Shown here piece by piece: positions 17,845 to 26,496 of a stretch of 64,000 nt of DNA. Source of the stretch: Bradyrhizobium sp. SRS-191 (GTDB lineage Bacteria; Pseudomonadota; Alphaproteobacteria; Rhizobiales; Xanthobacteraceae); the NCBI RefSeq assembly GCF_024586915.1, contig NZ_JANBVS010000009.1, positions 1 to 64,000 on the forward strand, written 5' to 3'. Within the stretch, counting starts at the first letter, position 1; every line of letters begins with the position of its first letter. The notes beneath the pieces were generated by a model. It was given only the letters and a program-made list of their open reading frames with translations, searched no databases and was not told the origin of the DNA. Both the position numbers and the translations under genes were made by a program.

Positions 17845-19638
17845 TCACACGCCCGCCACCGACGACCAGACATTGGCGAGCTTGCGCCGCACCTGCTCCT
17901 TGCGCGTCAGCACCGGAGCTTCTTCTTCGTCCTCCGGCAGCCGCAGGCCGACCACGTTGACGCGGCCGCCGGAGATCGAGCGGGCGACCAGCACGATGGT
18001 GTCGAGCGCCACCGTCGCACCTTCCTTCGGCGCGTTGTCGAGATGGATGTCGAAGTAATCCGCGAGCGTCAGCTTGTCCTCGCCCTCGCCGAGCTTGACG
18101 CCATAGATGCCGGCGACCTCCTCGAGCGTGTGCTCGGCCGAGACCATGAAGTCGCCGAGCAGATGCGGATCAGGCGCGGCCGATGGCGGCATGTCGACGA
18201 AGAAGCGGTCGAGTGACTCGGCCTTTTCGGGCGGCGCCAGCAAATAGAGATAATCGCCCGGCGCGACCGGCTCGGCCTCGGCCGGCGACAGGATCTGCTC
18301 GTTGCGGATCACCAGGGTCGGCTTGGACCAGGACGGGATCAGGCCGCGACGAAAATACAGGCTCTTGGGACGGATCGCATAGCCGACCAGCTGCTGCTCA
18401 AGCTGGCCGGGCAGATCGAGCTCGATGCGGCGCGGGCCGCGATCGGTGCGCGGCAGCGCGACGTGAAGCTTGCGCGCGGCGATGCCGAGCGTCCAGCCCT
18501 GCGCGAGCAGCGAGATGATCACGACGACGAAGGCGACGTCGAAATACAGATAGGCGTTGGACAGGCCGACCAGCATCGGGATCGAGGCGAGGAAGATCGC
18601 CACCGCGCCGCGCAGGCCGGTCCAGGCGATGAATGCCTTTTCGCGCCAGTTGAAGCGGAACGGGCGGAGACAGAGGAACACGGCCACGGGACGCGCCACC
18701 AGCATGAGCACTAGCGCCACCGCGATCGCAGGCAAGAGGCTGTCGAGCAGCCGCTGCGGTGACACCAGGAGCCCGAGCAGCACGAACATCACGATCTGGG
18801 CGAGCCAGGTCGCGGCATCGAGGAAGGTGACCACGGAGTTATGCGCCCGCGTCGGCCGGTTGCCGACGATGAGGCCGGCGAGATAGACCGCTAGGAACCC
18901 GGAACCATGCGCGATCTGCGCCGCGCCGAAGATGACCAGCGCAGCCGTGGTCACGAACGGCGCATGCAGGCCTTGCGGCAGCGCGACCTTGTTGAGGCCG
19001 ATCACCACCAGCCTGCCGCCGACGATGCCGAACAGCGTGCCGAGCACCGCCTCGCGGACCAACTCGAACACGAAATGCCCGACGCTGCCATGGCCGACCG
19101 AGATCAGCTCGACCAGCATCAGGGTCAGGAACACGGCGAACGGGTCGTTGCTGCCGGACTCCGCCTCCAGCGTCGCGCCGACGCGCGGCCGCAGCCGCAG
19201 GCCCTGCGCATGCACCAGCAGGAACACCGCCGCCGCATCGGTCGAGGCGATGACGGCGCCGACCAGCATCGCCTCGGTCCAGCCGAGGTCGAGCGTATAT
19301 TTCGCCACCGGCGCGGTGATGAACGCGGTCAGCAGCACGCCTGCGGTCGCCAGCACCATCGAGGGCGCCAGCACGGTGCGGATGCTCTGGAAGCGCGTGC
19401 GCAAACCGCCGTCGAACAGGATCAGCGCCAGGGCGACCGAGCCGACCAGATAGGTGGTGCGGACGTCCTGAAATTCGATATGACCAGGGCCGGAATCACC
19501 CGCCAGCATGCCGATCACCAGGAACACCAGCAGCAGCGGCGCGCCGAAGCGCAGCGCCAGCAGGCTGGAGAGGATCCCGGCCATGACCAGGATCGCGCCA
19601 AGGAGGATGGCAATGCTGACGGCGTCGAGGGATGTCAT
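17845..19638 (-). CDS. nhaP2: K+/H+ antiporter, NhaP2/CvrA type (CPA1)
   Basis: This 597-residue inner-membrane antiporter has about 12-13 hydrophobic segments, the CPA1 motifs LFDGGLRTR and VIASTDAAAVF, and EAESGSNDPFAVF. A long cytoplasmic C-terminus carries a TrkA-C-like domain (about 400-490) and a CorC/HlyC-like end. By family it exports K+ for H+ and is gated by the cytosolic domains. It is divergent from the mscS-type gene, so two turgor/ion-stress proteins share one intergenic region. Confidence 0.88.
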   Translation of the reverse strand: MTSLDAVSIAILLGAILVMAGILSSLLALRFGAPLLLVFLVIGMLAGDSGPGHIEFQDVRTTYLVGSVALALILFDGGLRTRFQSIRTVLAPSMVLATAGVLLTAFITAPVAKYTLDLGWTEAMLVGAVIASTDAAAVFLLVHAQGLRLRPRVGATLEAESGSNDPFAVFLTLMLVELISVGHGSVGHFVFELVREAVLGTLFGIVGGRLVVIGLNKVALPQGLHAPFVTTAALVIFGAAQIAHGSGFLAVYLAGLIVGNRPTRAHNSVVTFLDAATWLAQIVMFVLLGLLVSPQRLLDSLLPAIAVALVLMLVARPVAVFLCLRPFRFNWREKAFIAWTGLRGAVAIFLASIPMLVGLSNAYLYFDVAFVVVIISLLAQGWTLGIAARKLHVALPRTDRGPRRIELDLPGQLEQQLVGYAIRPKSLYFRRGLIPSWSKPTLVIRNEQILSPAEAEPVAPGDYLYLLAPPEKAESLDRFFVDMPPSAAPDPHLLGDFMVSAEHTLEEVAGIYGVKLGEGEDKLTLADYFDIHLDNAPKEGATVALDTIVLVARSISGGRVNVVGLRLPEDEEEAPVLTRKEQVRRKLANVWSSVAGV

Positions 19639-19846
19639 GAAAAAACGTTGATGGATCCGACTTTTACATCCTTATCGTCGCCACACTTGCACGCCAACCG
19701 GATTTGCTCATATCGCGGCGATATGCCCATTTTTCCATCCTTGCCCGCTCCGGGGTATATTTCGCGGCAACCGCCTGTGACAAAAGCGAACTAAATTCTG
19801 CCGACCAGGCCTGCCCGCGCTTCCGTTCCGCTCCGAGACCCTTCTG

Positions 19847-21163
19847 ATGGACTTCGATTTAAAAGACGTGCTCGAATTCCTGCAGACCGTGGCCCGCTCG
19901 ATCGGCGCCGAGGTCACCTCGCCGTGGTTTTACCTTCAGCTCGGGCTCGTGCTGAGCGGTGCCGGCATCGCCTTTGCGGCGAGCGCCGCGGTGCGCGCCC
20001 GCATCGACGTGACCTCGCTGGCGATGGGCTGGCCCGGCCCGCTGCGGCAGCTGCTGCGGGTGCTGCTGGAGAGCGTCACGACCGTCGTATTCGTGATCCT
20101 GATGCGGATCGCGCGCACCGGCATGGTGCTGTGGACCTGGCCGAGCCGCTCCTATCTGCTCGCCGTCGCGCTCAAGCTGGCGCTGGCTTGGCTCGTGATC
20201 CGGCTGATCACCTCGGTGATCCGCAGCACCTTCATCGTGCAGATCGTGTCGATCTCGGCCTGGCTGGTGGCCGCGCTCAGCATCATCGGCCAGCTCGACA
20301 ACGTCGTCGATGCGCTCGATTCCGTCTCGGTCGTGCTCGGCGGCCTCCGACTGACGCCGCTGCTGGTCATCAAGCTCGGCGTGCTGCTGCTGGCGGTGCT
20401 CTGGCTGACCAACATTGCCAGTAATTTCGTCGAGAGCCGGATCACCCGCTCCACCGACCTGACGCCGTCGATCCAGGTGCTGCTGATCAAAATGGTCCGC
20501 ATGGGCCTGATGATCCTCGGCGTGGCGATCGCGATCAGCGCCGTCGGCATCAACCTCTCGGCGCTGGCGATCTTCTCCGGCGCCGCCGGTGTCGGTATCG
20601 GTCTCGGCCTGCAGCGCATCGTCGCCAATTTCGTGGCCGGCATCATCCTGCTCGCCGACAAATCGGTGAAGCCTGGCGATCTCGTCACCATCGGCGACAG
20701 CTCGGGGCGCATCAGCGCGATGAACACGCGCTACATCTCGGTCGCCGCCGGCGACGGCCGCGAGTTCCTGATTCCCAACGAGGACCTCGTCACCCAGAAG
20801 GTCACCAACTGGACCTACACCGACAAGAACACGCTGGTGAAGGTGAACTTCGGCACCAACTACGACGCCGATCCGCGCGTCGTCGTCAAGCTCGCCACCG
20901 ACATCGCCGCCGAGATACCGCGCACGCTGAAATCCAAGGCGCCGAACTGCCTGCTGACCGAGTTCACCGAGGCCGGCATGAAGTTCTCGCTGACCACATG
21001 GATCGCCGATCCCAGCTACATGGACAGCGTCAAGAGCGAGGTGATGCTCGCTTTGTGGGACGCGTTCAAGCGCGAGGGCATCCGCGTGCCCTACCCGGTG
21101 CGCGAGCTGCGGGTGCGCGGCGGCGCGCTGCCGGTCGAGTCCACGGTCGAGATTCCGACCTGA
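19847..21163 (+). CDS. MscS-family mechanosensitive channel
   Basis: The 438-residue protein has several N-terminal membrane spans, then the pore helix region with glycine-rich SGAAGVGIGLGLQRIVANF and the MscS beta-domain (VKPGDLVTIGDSSGRI, FLIPNEDLVTQKVTNW). It would open under membrane tension to release osmolytes. The divergent K+/H+ antiporter suggests a shared osmotic role. Just after the stop, ATGCGTCG/CGACGCAT (21175-21182 and 21186-21193) makes a hairpin without a T-run. Confidence 0.9.
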   Translation: MDFDLKDVLEFLQTVARSIGAEVTSPWFYLQLGLVLSGAGIAFAASAAVRARIDVTSLAMGWPGPLRQLLRVLLESVTTVVFVILMRIARTGMVLWTWPSRSYLLAVALKLALAWLVIRLITSVIRSTFIVQIVSISAWLVAALSIIGQLDNVVDALDSVSVVLGGLRLTPLLVIKLGVLLLAVLWLTNIASNFVESRITRSTDLTPSIQVLLIKMVRMGLMILGVAIAISAVGINLSALAIFSGAAGVGIGLGLQRIVANFVAGIILLADKSVKPGDLVTIGDSSGRISAMNTRYISVAAGDGREFLIPNEDLVTQKVTNWTYTDKNTLVKVNFGTNYDADPRVVVKLATDIAAEIPRTLKSKAPNCLLTEFTEAGMKFSLTTWIADPSYMDSVKSEVMLALWDAFKREGIRVPYPVRELRVRGGALPVESTVEIPT

Positions 21164-21431
21164 TCCAGGACGGCATGCGTCGGATCGACGCATGACCCGC
21201 CAAATATGAAGTAGTTCATAGTTCACGGGAGAGTGAAGGTGCACAGCGCCCTCGCTCCATGTGCACGGTATCGACGCGAGCGCCTGTGCCTCCGCGTGTA
21301 CCGAATGATCCATTCACCACCTGTCCTGCCCTTTCTATCGTCGGCGTGCTCAGCGATCCCCGTCGTTGTCGCGCGATGGTTCGCGATCGCAAGCAAATCG
21401 AAACGATCGGCGACCCCAGGAGGAAGACACA

Positions 21432-23039
21432 ATGGACGGACAACAGGTGAATGGCGCGCTCCAGGCGGGCGTGCCTTACGGACTGCTTGCTGCGCAGCAG
21501 CTGGCGCCACAAGGCTTCGTCGGCAATCTGCTCGGCCAGATCGGGGCGCCGCTCGGCGGTGTCATCGGCGGCGCGTTCGGCAACCAGGGCATGGGCAACA
21601 CCATCGGCGGTCTCGCCGGCCAGCTCGCCCAGCGCTTCCTGCCGTTCGAAGCCGCGCCGCAGTTCGTGCCGCAGGGCGCGATCGGTAATTTTCTCGGCCA
21701 GGTCGGCGCGCCGCTCGGCGGCGTGATCGGCGGCGCCTTCGGCAACCAGGGCATGGGCAACACCATCGGCGGTCTCGCCGGTCAGCTCGCCCAGCGCTTC
21801 CTGCCGTTCGAGGCCGCGCCGCAGTTCGTGCCGCAGGGCGCGATCGGCAATTTCCTCGGCCAGGTCGGCGCGCCGCTCGGCGGCGTGATCGGCGGCGCCT
21901 TCGGCAACCAGGGTCTCGGCAACACGATCGGCGGCTTCGCCGGACAGCTCGCGCAGCGCTTCCTGCCGTTCGAGGCTGCGCCGGAGTTCGCTCCGCAGGG
22001 CTTCTTCGGCAACCTGCTCGGTCGGGTCGGCGCGCCGCTCGGCGGCGCCATCGGCGGCGCCTTCGGCAACCAGGGTCTCGGCAATACGATCGGCGGCGTC
22101 GCCGGACAGCTCGCGCAGCGCTTCCTGCCGTTCGAGGCCGCACCGCAATTCGTGCCGCAGGGCGCGATCGGCAACTTCCTCGGCCAGATCGGCGCGCCCG
22201 CCGGCGGCATCATCGGCAACTACTTCGGCAATCAGGGCCTCGGCCAGTCCGTCGGCGGTCTTGCCGGACAGCTTGCCCAGCGCTTCCTGCCGTTCGAAGC
22301 CGCCCCCGAGTTCGCACCGCAAGGCTTCTTCGGCAACCTGCTCGGCCAGGTCGGCGCACCGCTCGGCGGCGCGATCGGCGGTGCCTTCGGCAATCGTGGC
22401 CTCGGCAACACCATCGGCGGCGTCGCCGGACAGCTCGCCCAGCGCTTCCTGCCGTTCGAGGCTGCGCCGGAGTTGGCCCCGCAGGGCTTCTTCGGCAACC
22501 TGCTCGGCCAGGTCGGCGCACCGCTCGGCGGCGCGATCGGCGGTGCCTTCGGCAATCGTGGTCTCGGCAACACCATCGGCGGCGTCGCCGGACAGCTTGC
22601 CCAGCGCTTCCTGCCGTTCGAGGCCGCGCCGCAATTCGTGCCGCAGGGCGCGTTGAGCAACATCTTCCAATCGCAAAACACCATGTACGGCGGTTCGCCA
22701 TTTGCTGGCGTGCAGCAACAGCCGGTAGGCATCCTGCCGTTCGAAGCTGCGCCGGAGTTTGCTCCGCAGGGCCTTCTGGGCGGCTTCCTCGGCAGCACGC
22801 TCGGCGGTCTCGGCGGCGGCCTCATCGGCAAGGCGCTCGGCAACCGCAATCTCGGCCGCACGATCGGCAGCACCGCCGGCGGCATCCTCGGCGGGATCCT
22901 GCCGTTCGACGCCGGCCCGCAGCTGGCGCAAGGCGGTTGGGGCCAGACCGGCTGGGGCCAGCCCGGTTGGGGTCAGACTGGCTTGGGCAACGTGCCGATC
23001 GCCTCTGTCTATCCCTACCAGGGCGTGACCTATCACTAA
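21432..23039 (+). CDS. 54-residue tandem-repeat glycine-zipper protein, unknown function
   Basis: The 535-residue protein has a 25-residue lead (MDGQQVNGALQAGVPYG...), then seven repeats of exactly 54 residues (26-403), two degenerate repeats, and a tail rich in GWGQ. Each repeat has a PQG start, a glycine zipper (GAPLGGVIGGAFGN, NTIGGLAGQLAQ) and the linker RFLPFEAAP. There is no classical signal peptide. Glycine zippers favour tight helix packing, membrane insertion or amyloid-like assembly. It heads a same-strand set with a propeptide-like protein and a subtilase. I know no characterised homologue. The ATG at 21432 is preceded by AGGAGGAAG. Confidence 0.85.
   Translation: MDGQQVNGALQAGVPYGLLAAQQLAPQGFVGNLLGQIGAPLGGVIGGAFGNQGMGNTIGGLAGQLAQRFLPFEAAPQFVPQGAIGNFLGQVGAPLGGVIGGAFGNQGMGNTIGGLAGQLAQRFLPFEAAPQFVPQGAIGNFLGQVGAPLGGVIGGAFGNQGLGNTIGGFAGQLAQRFLPFEAAPEFAPQGFFGNLLGRVGAPLGGAIGGAFGNQGLGNTIGGVAGQLAQRFLPFEAAPQFVPQGAIGNFLGQIGAPAGGIIGNYFGNQGLGQSVGGLAGQLAQRFLPFEAAPEFAPQGFFGNLLGQVGAPLGGAIGGAFGNRGLGNTIGGVAGQLAQRFLPFEAAPELAPQGFFGNLLGQVGAPLGGAIGGAFGNRGLGNTIGGVAGQLAQRFLPFEAAPQFVPQGALSNIFQSQNTMYGGSPFAGVQQQPVGILPFEAAPEFAPQGLLGGFLGSTLGGLGGGLIGKALGNRNLGRTIGSTAGGILGGILPFDAGPQLAQGGWGQTGWGQPGWGQTGLGNVPIASVYPYQGVTYH
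21507..22640 (+). repeat. seven in-frame 162-bp tandem repeats
   Basis: Units begin at 21507, 21669, 21831, 21993, 22155, 22317 and 22479, each exactly 162 bp with no length variation. Differences are mostly synonymous or conservative. Units 6 and 7 are nearly identical in DNA, suggesting recent duplication. The repeat breaks down after 22640. Confidence 0.92.
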
Positions 23040-23094
23040 GCCCGCGCAGGGCGGCGTGAGGCTGCACTCGGACGTTGCGAGTGTCCCGTTGCAC

Positions 23095-23130
23095 TGTCCC
23101 CTGGGCGGCTCGATAGTCGCCCAGGGGACA
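23095..23130 (+). promoter_or_regulatory. perfect 13-bp inverted repeat between the repeat-protein and propeptide genes
   Basis: TGTCCCCTGGGCG (23095-23107) and its exact complement (23118-23130) flank a 10-base loop. A second hairpin, CACTCG/CGAGTG, lies just before it (23065-23083). There is no T-run, so partial termination or protection of the upstream mRNA is likelier than full termination. Confidence 0.5.
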
Positions 23131-23155
23131 CACCGAAGACAGTGAGGACACCATC

Positions 23156-23413
23156 ATGACCGACAACCTTGCCACCGGCGGCTCCAGCGATGAGTTCATC
23201 GTCGCCGGACGCAGCCCCTCCGATACATCCCACCTCACCGCGTTCGAGGACGCGCTGAAGACCATCGCCGGCGCCTCGATCGTTTCGAGAGGCGGCCGTC
23301 CCGACCAACCGCACCTGGTCGTCAATCTGACGTCGCGAGACGCCGAGCAACTCAAGTCACGCTTCGGCACAGCGCTGATCATCGAGCGGAATGCGAAGCT
23401 CAGTCCGTTCTGA
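23156..23413 (+). CDS. small protein resembling a free-standing subtilisin propeptide (I9-like)
   Basis: The 85-residue protein has no signal peptide. Its body (EFIVAGR..., then HLVVNLTSRDAEQLKSRF and GTALIIERNAKLS) follows the plan of the I9 propeptide: a first beta strand, a helix, a strand, a D/E-A-x-x-L helix and a last strand ending in an ER(D/N) pattern. The N-terminus of the next gene's subtilase (FLVAARP, then IVVAEMDP and VIVEHDALL) has the same plan. I infer a trans-acting chaperone or inhibitor of the subtilase. GAGGA lies eight bases before the ATG. Confidence 0.65.
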   Translation: MTDNLATGGSSDEFIVAGRSPSDTSHLTAFEDALKTIAGASIVSRGGRPDQPHLVVNLTSRDAEQLKSRFGTALIIERNAKLSPF

Positions 23414-23470
23414 CCGGTCAACGCCATGCGCCGATCCAACAAGCGACAGAGATCCAAGGAGAGAGACGCT

Positions 23471-25285
23471 ATGGCCGACAACAATGCGAGCGATAATTCT
23501 TCCGGAAAAGGCGCCAATGGCCGCGGCAATGCCGCCCCCAACAAGACCGATGCGGCTTCGCCGACGGTGGAGCCCACGGTGAAGGCGAGACGATCGCGCT
23601 TCCTGGTCGCGGCACGCCCGCTGCCCGGCGTGCAGCCGATGGCGGTCGATGCGATCGCGACGACCCTCAACAACATGCCCGACGTCCAGATCATCAAGCA
23701 GGTGAAGCCGAGCGGCTTCGGCGCATTGTCGGCCGGAGGTGGCGGCGGCGGGATGCCGGAGATCGTGGTCGCCGAGATGGATCCGGCGCGTGGCGCGGCG
23801 CTGCGGGCCAGCGCGCCGCCGAACGTCATCGTCGAGCACGATGCGCTGCTGCGTCACGCCGACGATCTGTCGATGGCTTTCAACAACGCGATGACGATGC
23901 AGCCCGGCATCGGGATCGACGTGCGGCTGCGCGTCGCCGGAGCCAACGGGCAGCCGCTGCCCAAGGCCACCGTCTATGTCTACGGGCTCGGCTTCCCCGG
24001 CCAGGGCGTGACCGACGACAAGGGCGAGGTCACGGTGACCGTGTTCGGCGGACCGCTGGAGACGATCCAGGCGATCTACGTCAAGCCGATGGCGAACTAC
24101 TGGGACCGCATGTTCGAGCGCCCGGCGTTGTCCGACGGCATCAATACGCTGCAGCTGCAGCCGTTCGCGGCGACCTTCCAGGGCTTCCCTGGGGCGCCCT
24201 ATGTCGGCTGGGGCCAGCAGCTGATGAAGCTCGATCAGATCGATCCGTCACTGACCGGACAGGGCGTCAAGGTCGGGATCATCGACTCCGGCTGCGACAG
24301 CAGCCATCCGCAGCTCACCCATGTCACCCGCGGCATGGACTTCACCAACAACAAGGACGGCGCGAGCTGGACCCGGGACACGATGTCCCACGGCACGCAT
24401 TGTGCCGGCATCATCACCGCGGCCCTCTCAGGCCAGATGAAGGCGGTGCGCGGTTTCGCGCCGATGGCGGAGGTGCACGCGCTGAAGGTGTTCCCCGGCG
24501 GCCGCTTCAGCGACCTGATCGACGCGCTCGACCAGGCGATCGCGCGCGGCCTCGATGTCGTCAACATGAGCCTCGGCAGCAGTGAGCAGTCCGAGCTCGT
24601 CGCGCACAAGCTGATCGAGGCGCGGCAGAACGGCGTCGCCTGCATCGTGGCGGCGGGCAATGCCAGCGGTCCGGTGCAGTTCCCCGGCAATCAGCCCTCG
24701 GTCCTCACGGTGTCGGCGATCGGCAAGCTCGGTGAGTTTCCCGACGACAGCTATCACGCCCGCACGGTCGTGCCGAACATGGTTGCCGGCGCGATGTTCT
24801 CGCCGCGCTTCACCTGCTTCGGGCCGCAGGTCGCGGTGGCGGGTCCGGGCGTCGCCATTCTGTCGACCGTGCCCGGTGGCGGTTACGCCGCCTGGGACGG
24901 CACCTCGATGGCGACGCCGCACATCACCGGCATGGCCGCGCTGCTGCTCGCCCATCACCCGATGTTCCGCGATGCGGCCAAGACCCGCAACGAGCAGCGC
25001 GTGTCGCAGCTGTATCAGTTGCTCGCCAGCGCGGGCGTGCGCTATCTCGGCGATCCCACCCGCGAAGGCGTCGGCGTGCCGGACCTGCAGCGCGTCGCCG
25101 GTCTCAGCGCAGCGCCGCAGGCCGGCAACATGGCCACCGCGTCGGCGGCGCCTTCCCTCGGCAATGTCAGCTTCGGCGTGCCGTTTCAGGGCTCGCCCTT
25201 CGCCAATGCCTTCCTGCAGCCGCAGACGATCCATCCGGCGCTGCTGCAGAGCTTCCTGCAGATGCGCAACGCCGGGCTGATCTGA
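23471..25285 (+). CDS. S8 subtilisin-like serine protease with propeptide-like and beta-sandwich N-terminal domains
   Basis: The 604-residue protein has a low-complexity start, an I9-like region (about 42-130) and a probable Ig/carboxypeptidase-regulatory-like beta domain (about 148-232, GQPLPKATVYVYGLG). The S8 catalytic domain follows: Asp272 in GIIDSGCDSSHP, His307 in SHGTHCAGI, oxyanion Asn397 in AAGN, and Ser479 in GTSMATPH. No signal peptide is seen, so it acts inside the cell or leaves by a non-Sec route. It lies 57 bases after the propeptide-like gene, with AAGGAGAG before its ATG. Its substrate may be the repeat protein upstream. Confidence 0.88.
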   Translation: MADNNASDNSSGKGANGRGNAAPNKTDAASPTVEPTVKARRSRFLVAARPLPGVQPMAVDAIATTLNNMPDVQIIKQVKPSGFGALSAGGGGGGMPEIVVAEMDPARGAALRASAPPNVIVEHDALLRHADDLSMAFNNAMTMQPGIGIDVRLRVAGANGQPLPKATVYVYGLGFPGQGVTDDKGEVTVTVFGGPLETIQAIYVKPMANYWDRMFERPALSDGINTLQLQPFAATFQGFPGAPYVGWGQQLMKLDQIDPSLTGQGVKVGIIDSGCDSSHPQLTHVTRGMDFTNNKDGASWTRDTMSHGTHCAGIITAALSGQMKAVRGFAPMAEVHALKVFPGGRFSDLIDALDQAIARGLDVVNMSLGSSEQSELVAHKLIEARQNGVACIVAAGNASGPVQFPGNQPSVLTVSAIGKLGEFPDDSYHARTVVPNMVAGAMFSPRFTCFGPQVAVAGPGVAILSTVPGGGYAAWDGTSMATPHITGMAALLLAHHPMFRDAAKTRNEQRVSQLYQLLASAGVRYLGDPTREGVGVPDLQRVAGLSAAPQAGNMATASAAPSLGNVSFGVPFQGSPFANAFLQPQTIHPALLQSFLQMRNAGLI

Positions 25286-25308
25286 CGACAGGTGCGAACG
25301 AAGCGAAA

Positions 25309-25336
25309 GATCCGCCGGCGACAACGCCGGCGGATC
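25309..25336. terminator. perfect 12-bp hairpin after the subtilase gene
   Basis: GATCCGCCGGCG (25309-25320) and its complement (25325-25336) flank ACAA. It sits between the convergent subtilase and regulator genes and probably terminates transcription from both sides. Confidence 0.65.
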
Positions 25337-25355
25337 GCCGTTGGTGGGGATTCAG

Positions 25356-26075
25356 CTAGCCGCCTTGCCGCTGGTGATGCGCCCGCAGCCGATGGGCCGC
25401 CTGGTTGCGCCGGCGCACGTTGAGCTTCTCGAGAATGTTGTGCACGTGGTTCTTGACCGTGCCGACCTCGATCCGAAGATTCCGTGCGATCTCCTTGTTG
25501 GACAATCCCACCTCGATCATCTGCAGGATCTCGCACTCGCGCGGCGTCAGTTCGCCGAACCGCGATTTCGTCGCCGGGGCCGGCGGGAGCGGATCGGGCT
25601 GCACCTCCGGCTCGACGACGATCGAGATCTGCTCGCTGCGGCCGCCGGCCGTCAGCCGGTCGACCTCGGCGATGACGTCGTCGATCGATCCGTCGCGCGG
25701 CACGCAGCCGGCGATGCCGCGGCCGATCGCCGACAAGGCCGGCGCCGCGATCTCGGGGACGCCGATGGCGAGGATCTCCAGATCCGGCTGCTCGCGCAGC
25801 AGGGCCGTCGCGCGCTCCAGACCATGCCATTCGCCGACGTCCAGCAGAACCAGATGTGGGCGAACCAGCGCGACGAGACCGAGAGCGCCGCGGTGATCGA
25901 CCGTGTCGATCACGTCGAGCCGGTCATTCTGTCCCAGCCTTGCACCGAGCGCCTCGCGAAACACCCGCGTTTCGCTGACGATCACAATGCGGATCTTGCC
26001 CATGACCGCTTCGGGCACATCTGCCGCAAGCGATGGAACCGGCAGGATGTCGAGGTCGAGGGCGCGTCGCGACAT
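25356..26075 (-). CDS. NarL/LuxR-type regulator with degenerate receiver
   Basis: The 239-residue protein has a receiver-like domain (about 28-145) and a LuxR helix-turn-helix (LTPRECEILQMIEVGLSNKEIARNL). The receiver keeps Asp79 (LLDVGE) but has SE at 34-35 where the acidic metal-binding pair should be, and CVPRDGS where a lysine is expected. Phosphorylation control is therefore doubtful, and it may respond to a partner or small ligand. I chose the ATG at 26073-26075, which has GGGAG about five bases upstream. It faces the subtilase gene and no kinase gene is nearby. Confidence 0.85.
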   Translation of the reverse strand: MSRRALDLDILPVPSLAADVPEAVMGKIRIVIVSETRVFREALGARLGQNDRLDVIDTVDHRGALGLVALVRPHLVLLDVGEWHGLERATALLREQPDLEILAIGVPEIAAPALSAIGRGIAGCVPRDGSIDDVIAEVDRLTAGGRSEQISIVVEPEVQPDPLPPAPATKSRFGELTPRECEILQMIEVGLSNKEIARNLRIEVGTVKNHVHNILEKLNVRRRNQAAHRLRAHHQRQGG

Positions 26076-26496
26076 TGGAAACTCCCAATCGCAAAATGGC
26101 TGCAGCGGTCCTGCCGGACGTGACCCCGGCAGAGACTTGGTGGATTGCAGATGAAATGATGCTGGGAATTGAACAACCTTTGGGCGAATTTTGCCCCACA
26201 ATCGTGACAAGAACGTGGTCGGAGCGGCTGCGCGGTTGGTCGCAGCTGCCGGCGAAAAACTGGTATGATGCTGCCAGGAATGTACATCTGCGCAGTCTCC
26301 TCACGAACCAACACTGGACTTGCAAATGCACCCTGAAGGTGTGTCGCGACACGGCGCAAAACGTTCGGAAGATTCACGTGGGAACAAGCACATATCGTGT
26401 GATCGGCCCCGCTCGTGCAGACCCGGCTTGCACCGGGCCGCACGATCATTAAATTAGGCGATCACCCCACGACATGTTCGGAAACGAAACAGGCCC
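26076..26496. other. 421-base intergenic region between divergent regulator and map genes
   Basis: No coding frame is convincing. A compact structure precedes map: CGTGC (26414-26418) pairs with GCACG (26440-26444) around CCCGG/CCGGG (26422-26426 and 26433-26437), followed by AT-rich CATTAAATTAGG. It could be part of the map leader; I cannot assign it to a known element. Confidence 0.45.

Noticed and set aside
21507..22640. Possible CRISPR-like or satellite array
   Set aside because: The 162-bp units are in frame within one gene and contain no short repeat/unique spacer alternation.
21216..23036. A repetitive minus-strand frame opposite the tandem-repeat protein
   Set aside because: Its repeats follow automatically from the plus-strand repeats. 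The plus strand has the ribosome-binding site, the coherent glycine-zipper motif and the co-oriented neighbours.
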